This document shows, in pieces, positions 52,201-59,159 of a stretch of DNA of 64,000 nucleotides. Each line of letters starts with the position of its first letter. The stretch's first letter is position 1. This DNA is from Apostichopus japonicus (taxonomy: Eukaryota; Echinodermata; Holothuroidea; Aspidochirotida; Stichopodidae). The stretch lies in contig NC_092569.1 in the NCBI RefSeq assembly GCF_037975245.1, forward strand, positions 283,001-347,000, in the 5' to 3' direction. The notes under the pieces were generated by a model that had not been told where the DNA came from, searched no databases, and saw nothing but the letters and a program-made list of their open reading frames with translations. The translations under genes and the position numbers were made by a program.

Positions 52201-53805
52201 GGATTTAAGTGAAATAATTTAGTTTTTATGATGACAGTTAAGGTATGTGTTTGGCTATGACTGAAGAAGTACAGAGAAAAAGTGTAGCAGCAAAGGTTAA
52301 TGCATCATATATTGAGGAGGGGGGGGGGGGAGAGGGAGGGGGTTGAGGGGAAATTTGATTGCCCTGAACAAAACCTGTGGCAATATACTTATATATAATA
52401 TATATAGATAGTGCACATGAAGTGGCGGAAGTGAAGTGTAGGTTTGGATATGAAAAGGAAGGATCAAATTATGGTATAGTGGTGGACACTGAGATATCAA
52501 CTGGTACTGTGGTCAAACATGAGTAAGGTATCAACTGGTAACTTGTATAGTGAGGTACAGTATCAACTGGTAAAGTGATGGATAGTGAGGTATCAACTGG
52601 TAATGTGGTGGATAGTGAGGTATCAACTGGTAATGTGGTGGATAGTGAGGTATCAACTGGTAAAGTGGTGGATAGTGAGGTATCAACTGGTAATGTGGTG
52701 GATAGTAAGGTATCAACTGGTAATGTGGTGGATAGTGAGGTATCAACTGGTAAAGTGGTGGATAGTGAGGTATCAACTGGTAATGTGGTGGATAGTGAGG
52801 TATCAACTGGTAAAGTGATGGATAGTGAGGTATCAACTGGTAATGTGGTCAGACATGAGTAAGGTATCAACTGGTAACTTGTATAGTGAGGTATCAACTG
52901 GTAAAGTGGTGGATGGTGAGGTATCAACTGGTAATGTGGTGGATAGTGAGGTATCAACTGGTAAAGTGATGGATAGTGAGGTATCAACTGGTAATGTGGT
53001 CAGACATGAGTAAGGTATCAACTGGTAACTTGTATAGTGAGGTATCAACTGGTAAAGTGGTGGATGGTGAGGTATCAACTGGTAATGTGGTTGATAGTGA
53101 GGTATCAACTGGTAAAGTGATGGATAGTGAGGTATCAACTGGTAATGTGGTCAGACATGAGTAAGATATCAACTGGTAACTTGTATAGTGAGGTATCAAC
53201 TGGTAATGTGGTGGATGGTGAGGTATCAACTGGTAATGTGGTGGATGGTGAGGTATCAACTGGTAAAGTGGTGGATAGTGAGGTATCAACTGGTAATGTG
53301 GTTGCTAGTGAGGTATCAACTGGTACTGTGGTCAGGCATGAGTAAGGTATCAACTGGTAACTTGTATAGTGAGGTATCAACTGGTAAAGTGGTGGATGGT
53401 GAGGTATCAACTGGTAAAGTGGTGGATAGTGAGGTATCAACTGGTAAAGTGGTGGATAGTATCTTTTGGGAGGAATTTCTATTTGGTATGATCTGGTATG
53501 ATCTGGTTTGGTATGATTAACTGAGTGACCATGATTACAAAAAACATAACTTGTTCTGTAGAAAAAGCAGCGGGTGCAACTTGCTGATCCCCTGTTACAG
53601 ATTAAAGCTTTTTGTGTCTACAAATTATATACAAGGCAGTAGAAAATTGAAACAATCATAACTCATATTTGAAAAAAGTTGTTGGTCTTACCTTGTTTTT
53701 TATCCTTTTCAGATCAGACTAGTGAACATTCAGTGTGAAGATATCGTTGATGGGAACCCAAAGCTAATCCTTGGCCTTATATGGATCATCATCCTTCACT
53801 TTCAG
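19105..53805 (+). CDS. DST/MACF1: Spectraplakin (shot/MACF1/dystonin/plectin family), 5' part with CH1 domain
   Basis: Spectraplakins are giant cytoskeletal linkers that bind actin through an N-terminal pair of CH domains and bind microtubules at the far end. Visible exons are two alternative first exons (19105-19231; 24761-24848) and common exons 36662-36723, 50477-50569, 51272-51349 and 53713-53805. All junctions keep one frame (phases 1, 0, 0, 0). Together the common exons give an almost complete CH1 domain: [63 protein letters not shown] and [11 protein letters not shown]. The DIVDGNPKL...ILHFQ block and the [12 protein letters not shown] and [13 protein letters not shown] joins resemble spectraplakins more than beta-spectrin, nesprin or dystrophin. 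Common exon lengths are 62, 93, 78 and 93; the intron positions are shared across the CH-CH superfamily. CH2, the plakin domain, spectrin repeats and GAS2 region are outside the window. Introns reach about 17 kb. Confidence 0.82.
19232..21151. other. Intron sequence, no gene seen
   Basis: No exon-like conserved frame was recognised. There are G runs near 20210-20240 and 20980, and short CpG-rich patches near 19830-19870 where GGTCTACC and GCGTAGACC form a weak inverted pair. Confidence 0.4.
21579..21791 (+). pseudogene. Transposon-borne reading frame, 70 codons, with a diverged second copy
   Basis: The frame runs from just after a TAA (21576-21578) to the TAA at 21789-21791 with no ATG at its head, so it would be an exon or a fragment. 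The product is hydrophobic and aromatic-rich ([32 protein letters not shown]) and matches no family I know. The second copy (about 31303-31878, interrupted by an insertion) differs by about nine substitutions, eight of them at third codon positions of this frame, plus one in-frame GGA insertion. That pattern suggests the frame was once translated and under constraint. Confidence 0.4.
22573..22995. repeat. Three-copy tandem repeat (unit about 139 bp) inside the transposon
   Basis: Each unit starts AATTTGACTTAAAATAT, continues with TTGCATCTAAGGACG and a CCAAAGGGGAGGGG.....CCCCTCCCCTTAGACCCC inverted core, and ends CCAGATCCGTCGGCAAATCA. Related single modules occur at 23425-23495, in the element at 31358-31716, and in reverse in the element at 48921-49520. 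Confidence 0.85.
23568..24741. other. Intron sequence upstream of the second first exon; no gene seen
   Basis: There is no recognisable exon. The last few hundred bases before 24761 should include the promoter of the second start exon if it is real, but I see no convincing core promoter motif. Confidence 0.4.
24742..24759 (+). promoter_or_regulatory. Upstream ORF of five codons ending one base before the start codon
   Basis: ATG GAT TCA TGG TTG TAG ends at 24759 and the exon's ATG begins at 24761. The upstream ATG has G at -3 and G at +4, a good initiation context. If it is in the mRNA leader, it should reduce translation of the main frame or force reinitiation. Confidence 0.5.
24761..24848 (+). 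CDS. DST/MACF1: Spectraplakin alternative first exon 2 (FEKVRRTVK type)
   Basis: The ATG at 24761 (A at -3, G at +4) opens 29 codons plus one base and ends at the donor AAAG/GTGTGT. Phase 1 fits the acceptor at 36661, and the joined product reads [20 protein letters not shown]. This resembles the short N-termini of one class of dystonin and plectin isoforms, in which a Y/F-E-x-V-x-x-x-Y-K-DERD segment leads straight into CH1. Upstream residues ([12 protein letters not shown]) are basic and not recognised. The two alternative exons therefore correspond to the two kinds of N-terminus known in the family, each with its own promoter. Confidence 0.75.
26612..26700 (+). repeat. Possible decayed tRNA-derived SINE head
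   Basis: TGGCTTGGTGGTTAAAG resembles a tRNA D-arm/A-box segment with one mismatch. About 60 bases further, AGGTTCAATGAAGG is a partial B box. Spacing fits, but neither arm folds well. Confidence 0.3.
29525..29600 (-). repeat. tRNA-derived SINE or decayed tRNA copy (minus strand)
   Basis: Read on the minus strand, ATTGGTTCAAATTCAAT (29544-29528) folds into a 5-bp T-stem with a 7-base loop. It is preceded by GGACTTGTAACCC, which looks like an anticodon loop with TGT (threonine type). The anticodon stem and the acceptor stem do not pair properly, so this is not a functional tRNA. Confidence 0.4.
31186..31972 (+). repeat. Second copy of the 21465-21889 segment (third layer), split by an insertion
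   Basis: From GGTGTAGGCGG to TTTGAGATTTTGG this matches 21465-21889 with few differences, apart from the 31358-31724 insertion. Unlike the first copy it has no inverted right arm. It carries the diverged copy of the 70-codon reading frame (end at 31876-31878). Confidence 0.88.
31358..31716. mobile_element. hAT-like MITE, innermost layer (359 bp, exact 8-bp target duplication)
   Basis: The ends CAAGGGCGTAGGAA and (reverse complement of the right end) CAGTGGCGTAGGAA are inverted repeats. The flanks GGTTCTTA at 31350-31357 and 31717-31724 are identical. The paralogous copy near 21637 has a single GGTTCTTA with no insertion, so the empty site is preserved in the same window. The interior has C/G runs and the TTGCATCTGAGG and AAAGGGGAGGGG...CCCCTCCCC module shared with other elements. 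Confidence 0.92.
35085..35520. repeat. Five-copy tandem repeat, unit about 76-105 bp
   Basis: Units begin AAGTTTTACATGTACACACA, continue through CAACCAACTCAGCA and TTCAAGCTA, and end GCATGTTTTTAGATAT.AAAGC. Starts are near 35088, 35169, 35250, 35326 and 35432. The fourth copy is longer because it contains a hairpin insertion at 35371-35400. Confidence 0.85.
35371..35400. repeat. Perfect 11-bp hairpin inside one repeat unit
   Basis: AGCATGGAGGT, an 8-base loop, then ACCTCCATGCT. It is present in only one of the five tandem units, at the place where the others read TTCAAGCTA.GCATG. Confidence 0.7.
36662..36723 (+). CDS. DST/MACF1: Spectraplakin shared exon: start of CH1 (62 bases)
   Basis: The acceptor is TTTTATTATAG and the donor is ACG/GTGAGT. 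With the single G carried over from either first exon it encodes [20 protein letters not shown] and a T. The [10 protein letters not shown] segment is the actin-binding signature at the start of CH1. The length of 62 bases and the entering phase equal those of the equivalent exon in vertebrate dystrophin and plectin, so the intron positions are ancient. Confidence 0.93.
36975..37200. mobile_element. MITE-like inverted-repeat element, copy 1
   Basis: TTTACTTCACTCCTGCTTTA...CTACCTGTCTC at about 36978-37012 is mirrored by GGAGACAGGTAAGTCTTGTC at about 37155-37174, followed by AACCAGTACGTTTTT. Internal words (GGCACAGTGCTAAAAGGTTAC) recur in the copy at 40380. The termini are diverged and no target duplication is clear. 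Confidence 0.5.
37597..38467. mobile_element. hAT-like element, outer (871 bp, exact 8-bp target duplication)
   Basis: The tips CATAGGCGTAGGAG and CTCCTACGCCTATG are perfect 14-bp inverted repeats. The flanks TGAACAAA at 37589-37596 and 38468-38475 are identical. G/C runs lie just inside both ends. The interior has an imperfect duplication (GTAGGTGCCCGAA..ATTCTCAGCATATTGC at about 38281 and 38367) and contains a second hAT-like element. Confidence 0.92.
37888..38280. mobile_element. hAT-like element nested in the previous one (393 bp, exact 8-bp target duplication)
   Basis: The ends CAGTGGCGGAGC and (reverse complement) CAGTGGCAGAGC are inverted repeats with one mismatch. The flanks GTAGGTGC at 37880-37887 and 38281-38288 are identical. 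It contains no coding sequence that I recognise. Confidence 0.92.
38476..40375. other. Intron sequence, no exon seen
   Basis: No recognised gene or element. A G-rich purine stretch (about 39047-39130) has many G runs and could form quadruplexes on the + strand. The remainder is ordinary AT-rich intron. Confidence 0.4.
40380..40742. mobile_element. MITE-like inverted-repeat element, copy 2
   Basis: CTCGCTTACCTGTCTCCCCAC (about 40392-40412) is mirrored by GTGAGGAGACAGGTAAGCGAG (40700-40720), with one mismatch in 21. The inverted repeat extends outward with TTAC. It is about 350 bp, has no coding sequence, and shares internal words with copy 1 (36975). A clear target duplication was not found. 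Confidence 0.65.
43433..43802. repeat. Purine-only G-rich minisatellite
   Basis: Units of about 35-40 bp built from GGGGAGATTGGAGGG and ATGTGAAGGGGAGGGAGA are repeated about nine times, almost without pyrimidines except T. The proline-rich reading frames on the minus strand are by-products of the repeat. Confidence 0.9.
44653..44950. repeat. Four-copy tandem repeat (71-78 bp unit)
   Basis: Units begin CACCAACAAAGAAATATTCA and contain TTAATGGCCATCGACTAAGG then GTTAG.AAGCTTA. Starts lie near 44653, 44731, 44802 and 44873. The outer copies keep ATCAGATAGTG, which the two inner copies have lost, so the inner pair probably arose by duplication of one shortened unit. A weak B-box-like AAGTTCGAATCC follows at about 44988. 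Confidence 0.85.
45950..46030. repeat. Dispersed repeat fragment, copy B (partner at 9237-9314)
   Basis: Direct-orientation relative of 9237-9314. The shared order of ACTGTGTGT, AGACT, CACC/CCAC, TTAG/TTAA, AGCCT and GGCCA suggests a short interspersed element of unknown family. Confidence 0.5.
46031..48920. other. Intron sequence, no exon seen
   Basis: No coding exon is recognised. It holds an A/G-rich stretch at about 47330-47420 and a solitary MITE fragment at 48088-48135. Confidence 0.4.
48088..48135. repeat. MITE fragment, copy 3 (one end only)
   Basis: TTACTTCGTTCATTGCTTAC then CTGTCTCCTCACAACCTTAGCACC matches the terminal region of the element at 40380-40742 (with ACAACATTAGCAC at the other end of that copy). 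No opposite end is nearby. Confidence 0.6.
48921..49520. mobile_element. hAT-like element (600 bp, exact 8-bp target duplication)
   Basis: The left tip CAGTGGTGTCACCAG and the right tip (reverse complement CAGTGGTGTCGCCAAG) are inverted repeats. The flanks CTTAGCTT at 48913-48920 and 49521-49528 are identical. G runs lie inside both ends. The interior includes, in reverse, the CCTTAGATGCAATCTGG module seen in other elements here. Confidence 0.92.
50219..50363. repeat. Recent 72-bp tandem duplication
   Basis: GTCCTCCTAGAGTATTAGGG at 50219 is repeated at 50291, and the copies stay similar through CAATGTCTAATAGGTGTGTG. They differ by a few substitutions and a short indel. Confidence 0.85.
50477..50569 (+). 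CDS. DST/MACF1: Spectraplakin CH1 exon (93 bases)
   Basis: The acceptor is TTGCGTTTACAG and the donor is CTG/GTAAGT; phase is 0 on both sides. It encodes [20 protein letters not shown] and then [11 protein letters not shown], helices of CH1 around the conserved DLRDG turn. It has 31 codons; the vertebrate plectin and MACF1 counterpart as I remember it has 30, and dystrophin and utrophin have 31. Confidence 0.95.
50755..51081. mobile_element. Probable old hAT-like element rich in AGTACT repeats
   Basis: The tips CAGTGCTGTAGT (50755) and (reverse complement of the right end) CAGTCCTGTGGT are imperfect inverted repeats. The interior is built of AAGTACTC-type repeats, including five GAAGTACTCT-like units near 50998-51050. 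The flanks GATTATAG and GTTTATGC agree at only five of eight bases, so a duplication is doubtful. Confidence 0.5.
51272..51349 (+). CDS. DST/MACF1: Spectraplakin CH1 exon (78 bases)
   Basis: The acceptor is CCCATCCACAG and the donor is AAA/GTAAGA; phase 0 on both sides. The 26 codons encode [20 protein letters not shown] and FLQRKK, the family's R(E/D)(K/R)G..R.H.LQNV..AL.FL block. Human dystrophin, utrophin and plectin have the same exon length. The family's usual proline at the first position is arginine here. Confidence 0.95.
51440..51795. repeat. Pyrimidine-rich minisatellite
   Basis: Loose 15-30 bp units of CCTCTCAATCCC, CTCCACCCT and TCCCTAACC follow the CH1 exon by about 100 bases. 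The minus-strand frame of GIERVEG-type repeats is a by-product. Confidence 0.85.
52476..53460. repeat. 30-bp minisatellite with a 151-bp higher-order repeat
   Basis: The basic unit is GTGAGGTATCAACTGGTAAT followed by GTGGTGGATA. Variants (GTAAAGTGG, GTAACTTGTA, a CAGACATGAGTAAG version) recur in a fixed order, so that the ATGAGTAAG marker appears at about 52857, 53008 and 53159, exactly 151 bases apart, then at 53340. Repetitive reading frames on both strands are by-products. It lies in a CH1 intron and ends about 250 bases before the next exon. Confidence 0.95.
53713..53805 (+). CDS. DST/MACF1: Spectraplakin CH1 exon (93 bases)
   Basis: The acceptor is CCTTTTCAG and the donor is CAG/GTAAGT; phase 0 on both sides. 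It encodes [20 protein letters not shown] then [11 protein letters not shown], the last helices of CH1. The DIVDGNPKL and ILHFQ words are closest to Drosophila shot and vertebrate MACF1 and dystonin as I remember them. The next exon should begin the CH1-CH2 linker and must enter in phase 0. I found none before the window ends. Confidence 0.95.
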
Positions 53806-56800
53806 GTAAGTCAATTATTTAATAATGGTTATAAGGTTTCTTTGAAATTTACCCTATTCTCTTGTTTATAGTATCATGTGGAGATTTGTAATCACTGATT
53901 AGCTATGCATAGTGGTCAGCCCCACCGAAGCTTAGAGGTGGGACCATCACACACTGGTCATGGGATTAACAGCTGTGGGCAAGTTATCCCTGCTTTGGGG
54001 AACAGAGTAAAGGGAGATTACAGTGTAAGAATTAAAACAGAGACCTCTGTGCCCAGTTCAGGGCTATACACAGCTTATTCAAGGGGTATTTTAGCAGTTT
54101 ATTCTGATAACCATGATGACCAGGTATAAACACCTGTAGAGTTCTGAGAGCGGGATTATTCGTTGTTTCTTTTCCTTACCACTTCTCTATCAATCCAATT
54201 TGAAATCTAGTGGTACAGTACAAGAGATACAAGAAGTGCATTAATGTATATTTCAAGTGCTGCTTACAGTGTACATGCAATATTCCGATGTGGTGAAATA
54301 CATAATAAACTGTAGGACATGCCTGCAGTCTGGCTTCTTCAATTCAGGACTGCCTTCAAACTTTCAAGTTGCAAACACAATTATTTCCACAAATTTCAGA
54401 TTTGCTCTGAACTGTTTGTTTGCCCTCATTTTCTCCACTTTGCTGTTCTTGACTGTTATTTCCATAAACGGTTTCCCTCATCCACCCAGACTTGTGAAAG
54501 TCTGCAGAGTCCATCACCATAGAAACCAAGGTTAGCAGGTTATGAATTTGCATAGGCTTTCCTGTGACTCTGAATTGTCTGAGCAGGATCAACAAACTGC
54601 CAGCCTTCTCTTAACTCCGTTTTCTCTCGCAATTGTTCGTGGATTTGTTCCTATGTGTTAACATTGTGTGAGACCGTAGTGATCTTGGGCTGGATCAAGC
54701 AAACTAGTTTGTTTCCTTTAAGAATTACACTCTCAGATATTTCAAGCACAAGTGATAACATTGCAGAACAACATTTGGCTTGCTTTGGAGTTGCTTAGTC
54801 TCCATGGCAGCAATAGTAGTTCTAAAGTAAATAAACACCATGGCAACAATGACTTTGCATTCATTCAACATCCAACTCATATATGTGTCACAATTATTAA
54901 AAACGTAGATGCAATGGTGGAAATATACATAAATTTGTCCTCCATTGATGCTATGAATATTCACTTTTGGATGATGCCACTGAACTTTGAATTGATCATG
55001 GTTATTTGTCACTTTCTGCAATATACTGTATGAATAGTTCCACAATTTGCCCCTACTGTACTTTCCCTCCCCTTCTGACCTGGCTGACAACCCCATCCCT
55101 CTTTGCCTGTACCAAATTGATATAACATTTGGGAAGTTTGTTTGTACTATAGTGCGTTGTGAATGTGTTCACGAACATGCCTGTGTACGTTTGTCATGCT
55201 TACTCTGCCAGGAAGGGTCTGCTCTGCTCCTGCAATTTTGCTCTCTGGTCTTAAATAATAAAACGTTTGATAATTGGGATGTAATGCCCTTTTGATTAAT
55301 GTGTAATTGGGTCACCAAGCTTGACACAAATTGGACTCCTTATGCATAATGGAATGGCCCATATATCACAAATCAATAGCAGACTATGTATAGCTGTCTG
55401 TGCGTAATTATCTTTGAAAATGACAGTGAACTGGCTAGGGAAATTAAAACAAAAGTATTTCTCTAAGTTGCACTTTGGTTTTATTGCACCTGTTATATAT
55501 TATGATATATAACGTAAATTCATTGCAGTCTCAGTATGTCTAGCTGTATATCCATATTAAACATATTAAACTTATTAAACACTGAGTTAACAGATGAGTT
55601 ATTACAGCTGAAATTGCTTGATATCACATTGAAAGGAAACAAAATGATGGCATCAAAATGTTTAATCTCTAAATTGCTCACAGACACTAACACATTTTTC
55701 TTTGTTTTATCTTCTGAGAAACAGCATCATTTTAAAGTTTGTAATGCACTGAAAGATTTAAATTTTTGACTCTTTACAATTTATAAAATTGTTTTTGCAT
55801 CGTCAAGCTTTTAGAAATATAGTTAGAAGAAATTATAGAGTATATGTGTCATTTTGCATTCATGCAGGACTTATTTAAGATGCTCTTTTAGTATGAGGCG
55901 AATAAGCAACATGGAAGGTAAAATATCAAGTTTCATCATAAAATTTGTCGGAAAGCTGTCCGATAATGCATTGACATTTGTTGACAATCAATATTGCCGT
56001 TTAAATACCATTAAAAGAACAAAAAACAAACTATCAGAATAGAGAAACTGTTTAGACAAACATAAAAAGGTATTACAAAATAGATAAAAGAATACATTAA
56101 TGAGCATAACCACCTTAAAGAGGGAGCTATTGTGGAAAATGAACAGTTTGAAAATAAAATGTTTGGCAAGAAGGGATTTTCCAGCCAGTGCTCAATATAG
56201 ACTCAACAAACAGAATATAAAAAGAACACAGGAGTCTTAATGATTGAAGCTAAGTCTAACTTACTCTACAGTAGGCTTATTAGAATGGGTTTGTGAAGTT
56301 AATAAAGCAGTGGACTACTTGTTTATGTATGAGAAAGTATAGGAGAAGAATGAAGGGCTGGGGGCTATTGGTGGTACAATATCGTTGGGAATGGGAGGAG
56401 GAGGGTGGGGACAAAACCACAGACAATTGTAACATGTTTCTTTTATTATAACAGAATGGTTTTCATACTTGATGGGACTTATAGAATGGTAGGTGTTTGT
56501 GGGTTGGGAAGGAGATTGAAACACAGAGGAAGAAGAAGTGGAGATAAGGGGGCATCTAATTATTCCCTTCATACAAACTCCCAAAAATATATTTTATGTT
56601 TTCCTTTGTGCCATTGTATGAAATATACTCTTTCAATTGGTTTAAGTGTGGGTTAAGACATTGTACCCACAGCCTGCATTAACAGGGTTTTGAAAACTGT
56701 AGGCCACAGAAAATTTTACCTGGACTGCATGTGCTCTGTGAGACACACTAACTTAATTTGCCCACATGTGCCCCCCCCCCCCCCCCTTAAGGTGATCTTG

Positions 56801-58025
56801 GTTCCATAATCATCCCTTTGTTTCCTGGTTTGATTGCTATAGTCGCACCCTTCCCTGTAATATTGAACCGTCAATGGACTTGAATTATGCCATTGAGCTG
56901 TTTGAAAAGTTTGACCGTAAGTGAAGAGATAGTGTTGATGGTTCTATCATTGTATTTGGGCACAATGTGACCTCTGAATATTGTTAACAGAATGACAGAG
57001 GAACTTCTAACAATAAACTCCATCAATAAGATAGTGAAAAAATATCTCAATATTTGAGGTTTTTGTGTACATGCCTTCATTTACGAATTCTTTACACATT
57101 TGTGGTGCAGCTTTCCATGTTAAAGTCACGATCTGCATTGAGCCAGTAAACTTGCCAGTAAACTTGTTTGAGGTACTTTTGTGAAATCGATACTTGTTTG
57201 GCATATCACAAACCTTTTGTTAGTTTAAGAAAGATGTCACGTATGCCATTAACCTCCATCTTGGAAAGTAAAACAAATGCATAACAAGAGAGGGCTGTCT
57301 GAGTCGACAGCATTGGAACAATAGTTACCATGTTGATGACTCTTCTCATTGTCTGCCAATAGCTCTTTCATGAATGAATTTGAAAGTGGTTCCATTGCCA
57401 CCTGTAGCTCCTAGTTCTATCCTTAAACCAAAATGTCCATGGGAACCAATCGAGTGGAACCTCAGTTGGAATTCTAGAGAAAGGCTTGCCACAGCTACTA
57501 ACAGTCTATCACAGGACAACAACGACACTACTGCAAGAACTGACAAAGGCAGGGGGAGGGGCTGGTATTGTACTTGGAGGTCACACTGGGTTCTGCTATT
57601 TGAGAAGCTACTGACTGTTTGCATTTTGTGTGTCTTGTCATGCATGTTAAAGAGTACTAGGGTGAGATTCCAAGGCCTATACATGCGGGAAGGAGTGGCT
57701 CTTTTAAATGGTAAACACAAGTTTTGATTAACCACTCAGATGAGTGGAAGCTCATTGAGCTACAAGGACTGAGTCTGTATCACCGTTGGTATATTTACCC
57801 TGCAGTCACCAATTAATAGGTGCACAACAACCATCCATTGGAAAATACTCACTGCATTTCTAGAGTTTTCTCTCCATTTAGGAATATTAGCTAGTTAATA
57901 CTGTTAATCTTTCTCTGCTGTGAATAGAACAAAAACAGTAGTTGTTCAAGGGAGTAGCTTCAGAAATTAATGTTTGTAGTGGATTTTGATTTTACTGGAC
58001 AAACAAACACTGTTTTGATACTGTC
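53806..58025. other. Intron sequence after CH1, no exon recognised
   Basis: No segment resembling the CH2 domain (LLLW/LLKW, DGLAF-like) was found on the + strand. It contains a C run near 56770. Open stretches at 53905-54129 and 57374-57727 lack family matches and good splice sites. Confidence 0.4.
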
Positions 58026-58151
58026 ATGGCATCCAATCAAAGATCACAGTACAGAGCACAGAAGAGGATAGTAACTTCCTCCAAGGTCAGCGGGTCAAGA
58101 CCAGTGACAGTCACTAATACAGGCTATGGTATTCCCAGGAAATCCCAAAAG
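58026..58151 (+). CDS. Candidate third start exon of the spectraplakin (CH1-less isoform)
   Basis: The ATG at 58026 (G at -3, G at +4) opens exactly 42 codons to the donor AAAAG/GTAAGC, phase 0. The product begins MASNQRSQYRAQKRIVTSSK and ends YGIPRKSQK, strongly basic and rich in serine and threonine. The exon after CH1 must be entered in phase 0, so this exon could splice onto it and give a protein starting between CH1 and CH2. Spectraplakin isoforms lacking CH1 are known in fly and mammals. It could also be an internal linker exon (acceptor ATCACAG before 58050 keeps the frame), or belong to a nested gene. No homologue is recognised. Confidence 0.45.
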
Positions 58152-59159
58152 GTAAGCCAAGAAACATGATATGTACTACAGGTTATAATCAGTTTACATG
58201 ACCTACTCAGTGCTGTCAGGGACTGAACATTGGGTCACTTTGAAGTGTATTGTTAGTAGAAATGGTAATAATAAGTTGTATCCGATTGAAGGATCTGTAC
58301 TGTAGGTAACATTTTACAAACTGTATTATTTTTTTGTGTTTAGATATCAAAAGGTATGGAAGTTAAGATTATTCCTTGTAGTACATCATATAACTGCCAG
58401 TCCACAAAGCCTATACACGGAATAGGTTTAAATTAGGCAGTGTACGTATCTTTAGTCCCTGAGGATGACAGAGGTCTCTTACATGAAGTATGCTGTTTCT
58501 ACAATTTAATATTTTCTGTTAATTTTACATAAAAATGGAACAAAGATTAGGGTGTTTGCCTACTGAACATGGTTCATCTGTAATTAGTCATAGGTATCGT
58601 AGTAGTTGACAACTTTGGCCTTTATATTACGTAACAAATCTGAGTTGGGTTTGGAAAGAACCTTTCATTCAGCAATATATATATATATATGATGTAAGTG
58701 ATAACTACCTCCTCCTTCCCCCTCCACCCTCCACCCTCCCCCCTTCCCACCCTAATATCCCATCTGCCTATCCTTCTCCTTTGGATCCAAAGGTGATGAA
58801 CAGTGGTGCTGCAAACCTGTTGGTCATAATTCATTGGAGTTGAGAAATACCATCACTCTATTCACATACTAATTTAGCAGTCAATCCTATGAACATGGTC
58901 AAATTAATTGTTGGATGCTTGTACTTACTTGATTGCAAACAGTCATTTTCATGGAAACAAATTTCCGGACCTTTACAGTTCCAATAATGTATCAAAATCG
59001 AAAATTATACTAAAGAAGCTACATTTAAGACGTATAATGAAATTTTTGGTAGAAAAGAGAGGAAAAGATTTCACAAATAAATAAGTCGGTTTTATCGAGA
59101 GCACCTGTTCAATATTGCCAGGTTCTGGAGTAACGGATGATACTCAGTGATCAGTAAAT
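58152..59159. other. Intron sequence, no feature recognised
   Basis: There is a short AT run (about 58676-58690) and a C-rich stretch (about 58710-58750). Nothing looks like an exon. Confidence 0.4.

Noticed and set aside
52469-53520. Several overlapping repetitive frames ([20 protein letters not shown])
   Set aside because: These are by-products of the 30-bp minisatellite; multiple frames are open on both strands at once.
36662-53805. Dystrophin/utrophin as the identity of the CH-domain gene
   Set aside because: Exon lengths 62, 93, 78 and 93 equal those of dystrophin, but these intron positions are shared across the superfamily. The [14 protein letters not shown] and ILHFQ words and both N-terminal joins favour spectraplakin. 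I could not exclude it completely.
53905-54129. 74-codon + strand frame just after the last CH1 exon
   Set aside because: It does not resemble the CH1-CH2 linker or CH2 and lacks a good acceptor in phase 0; probably part of a repeat.
57374-57727. 117-codon + strand frame with a hydrophobic stretch, considered as another alternative first exon
   Set aside because: The codon use is plausible and it lies just upstream of the 58026 candidate, but no donor fits the downstream phase convincingly, a minus-strand frame of similar length overlaps it, and no family match is recognised.
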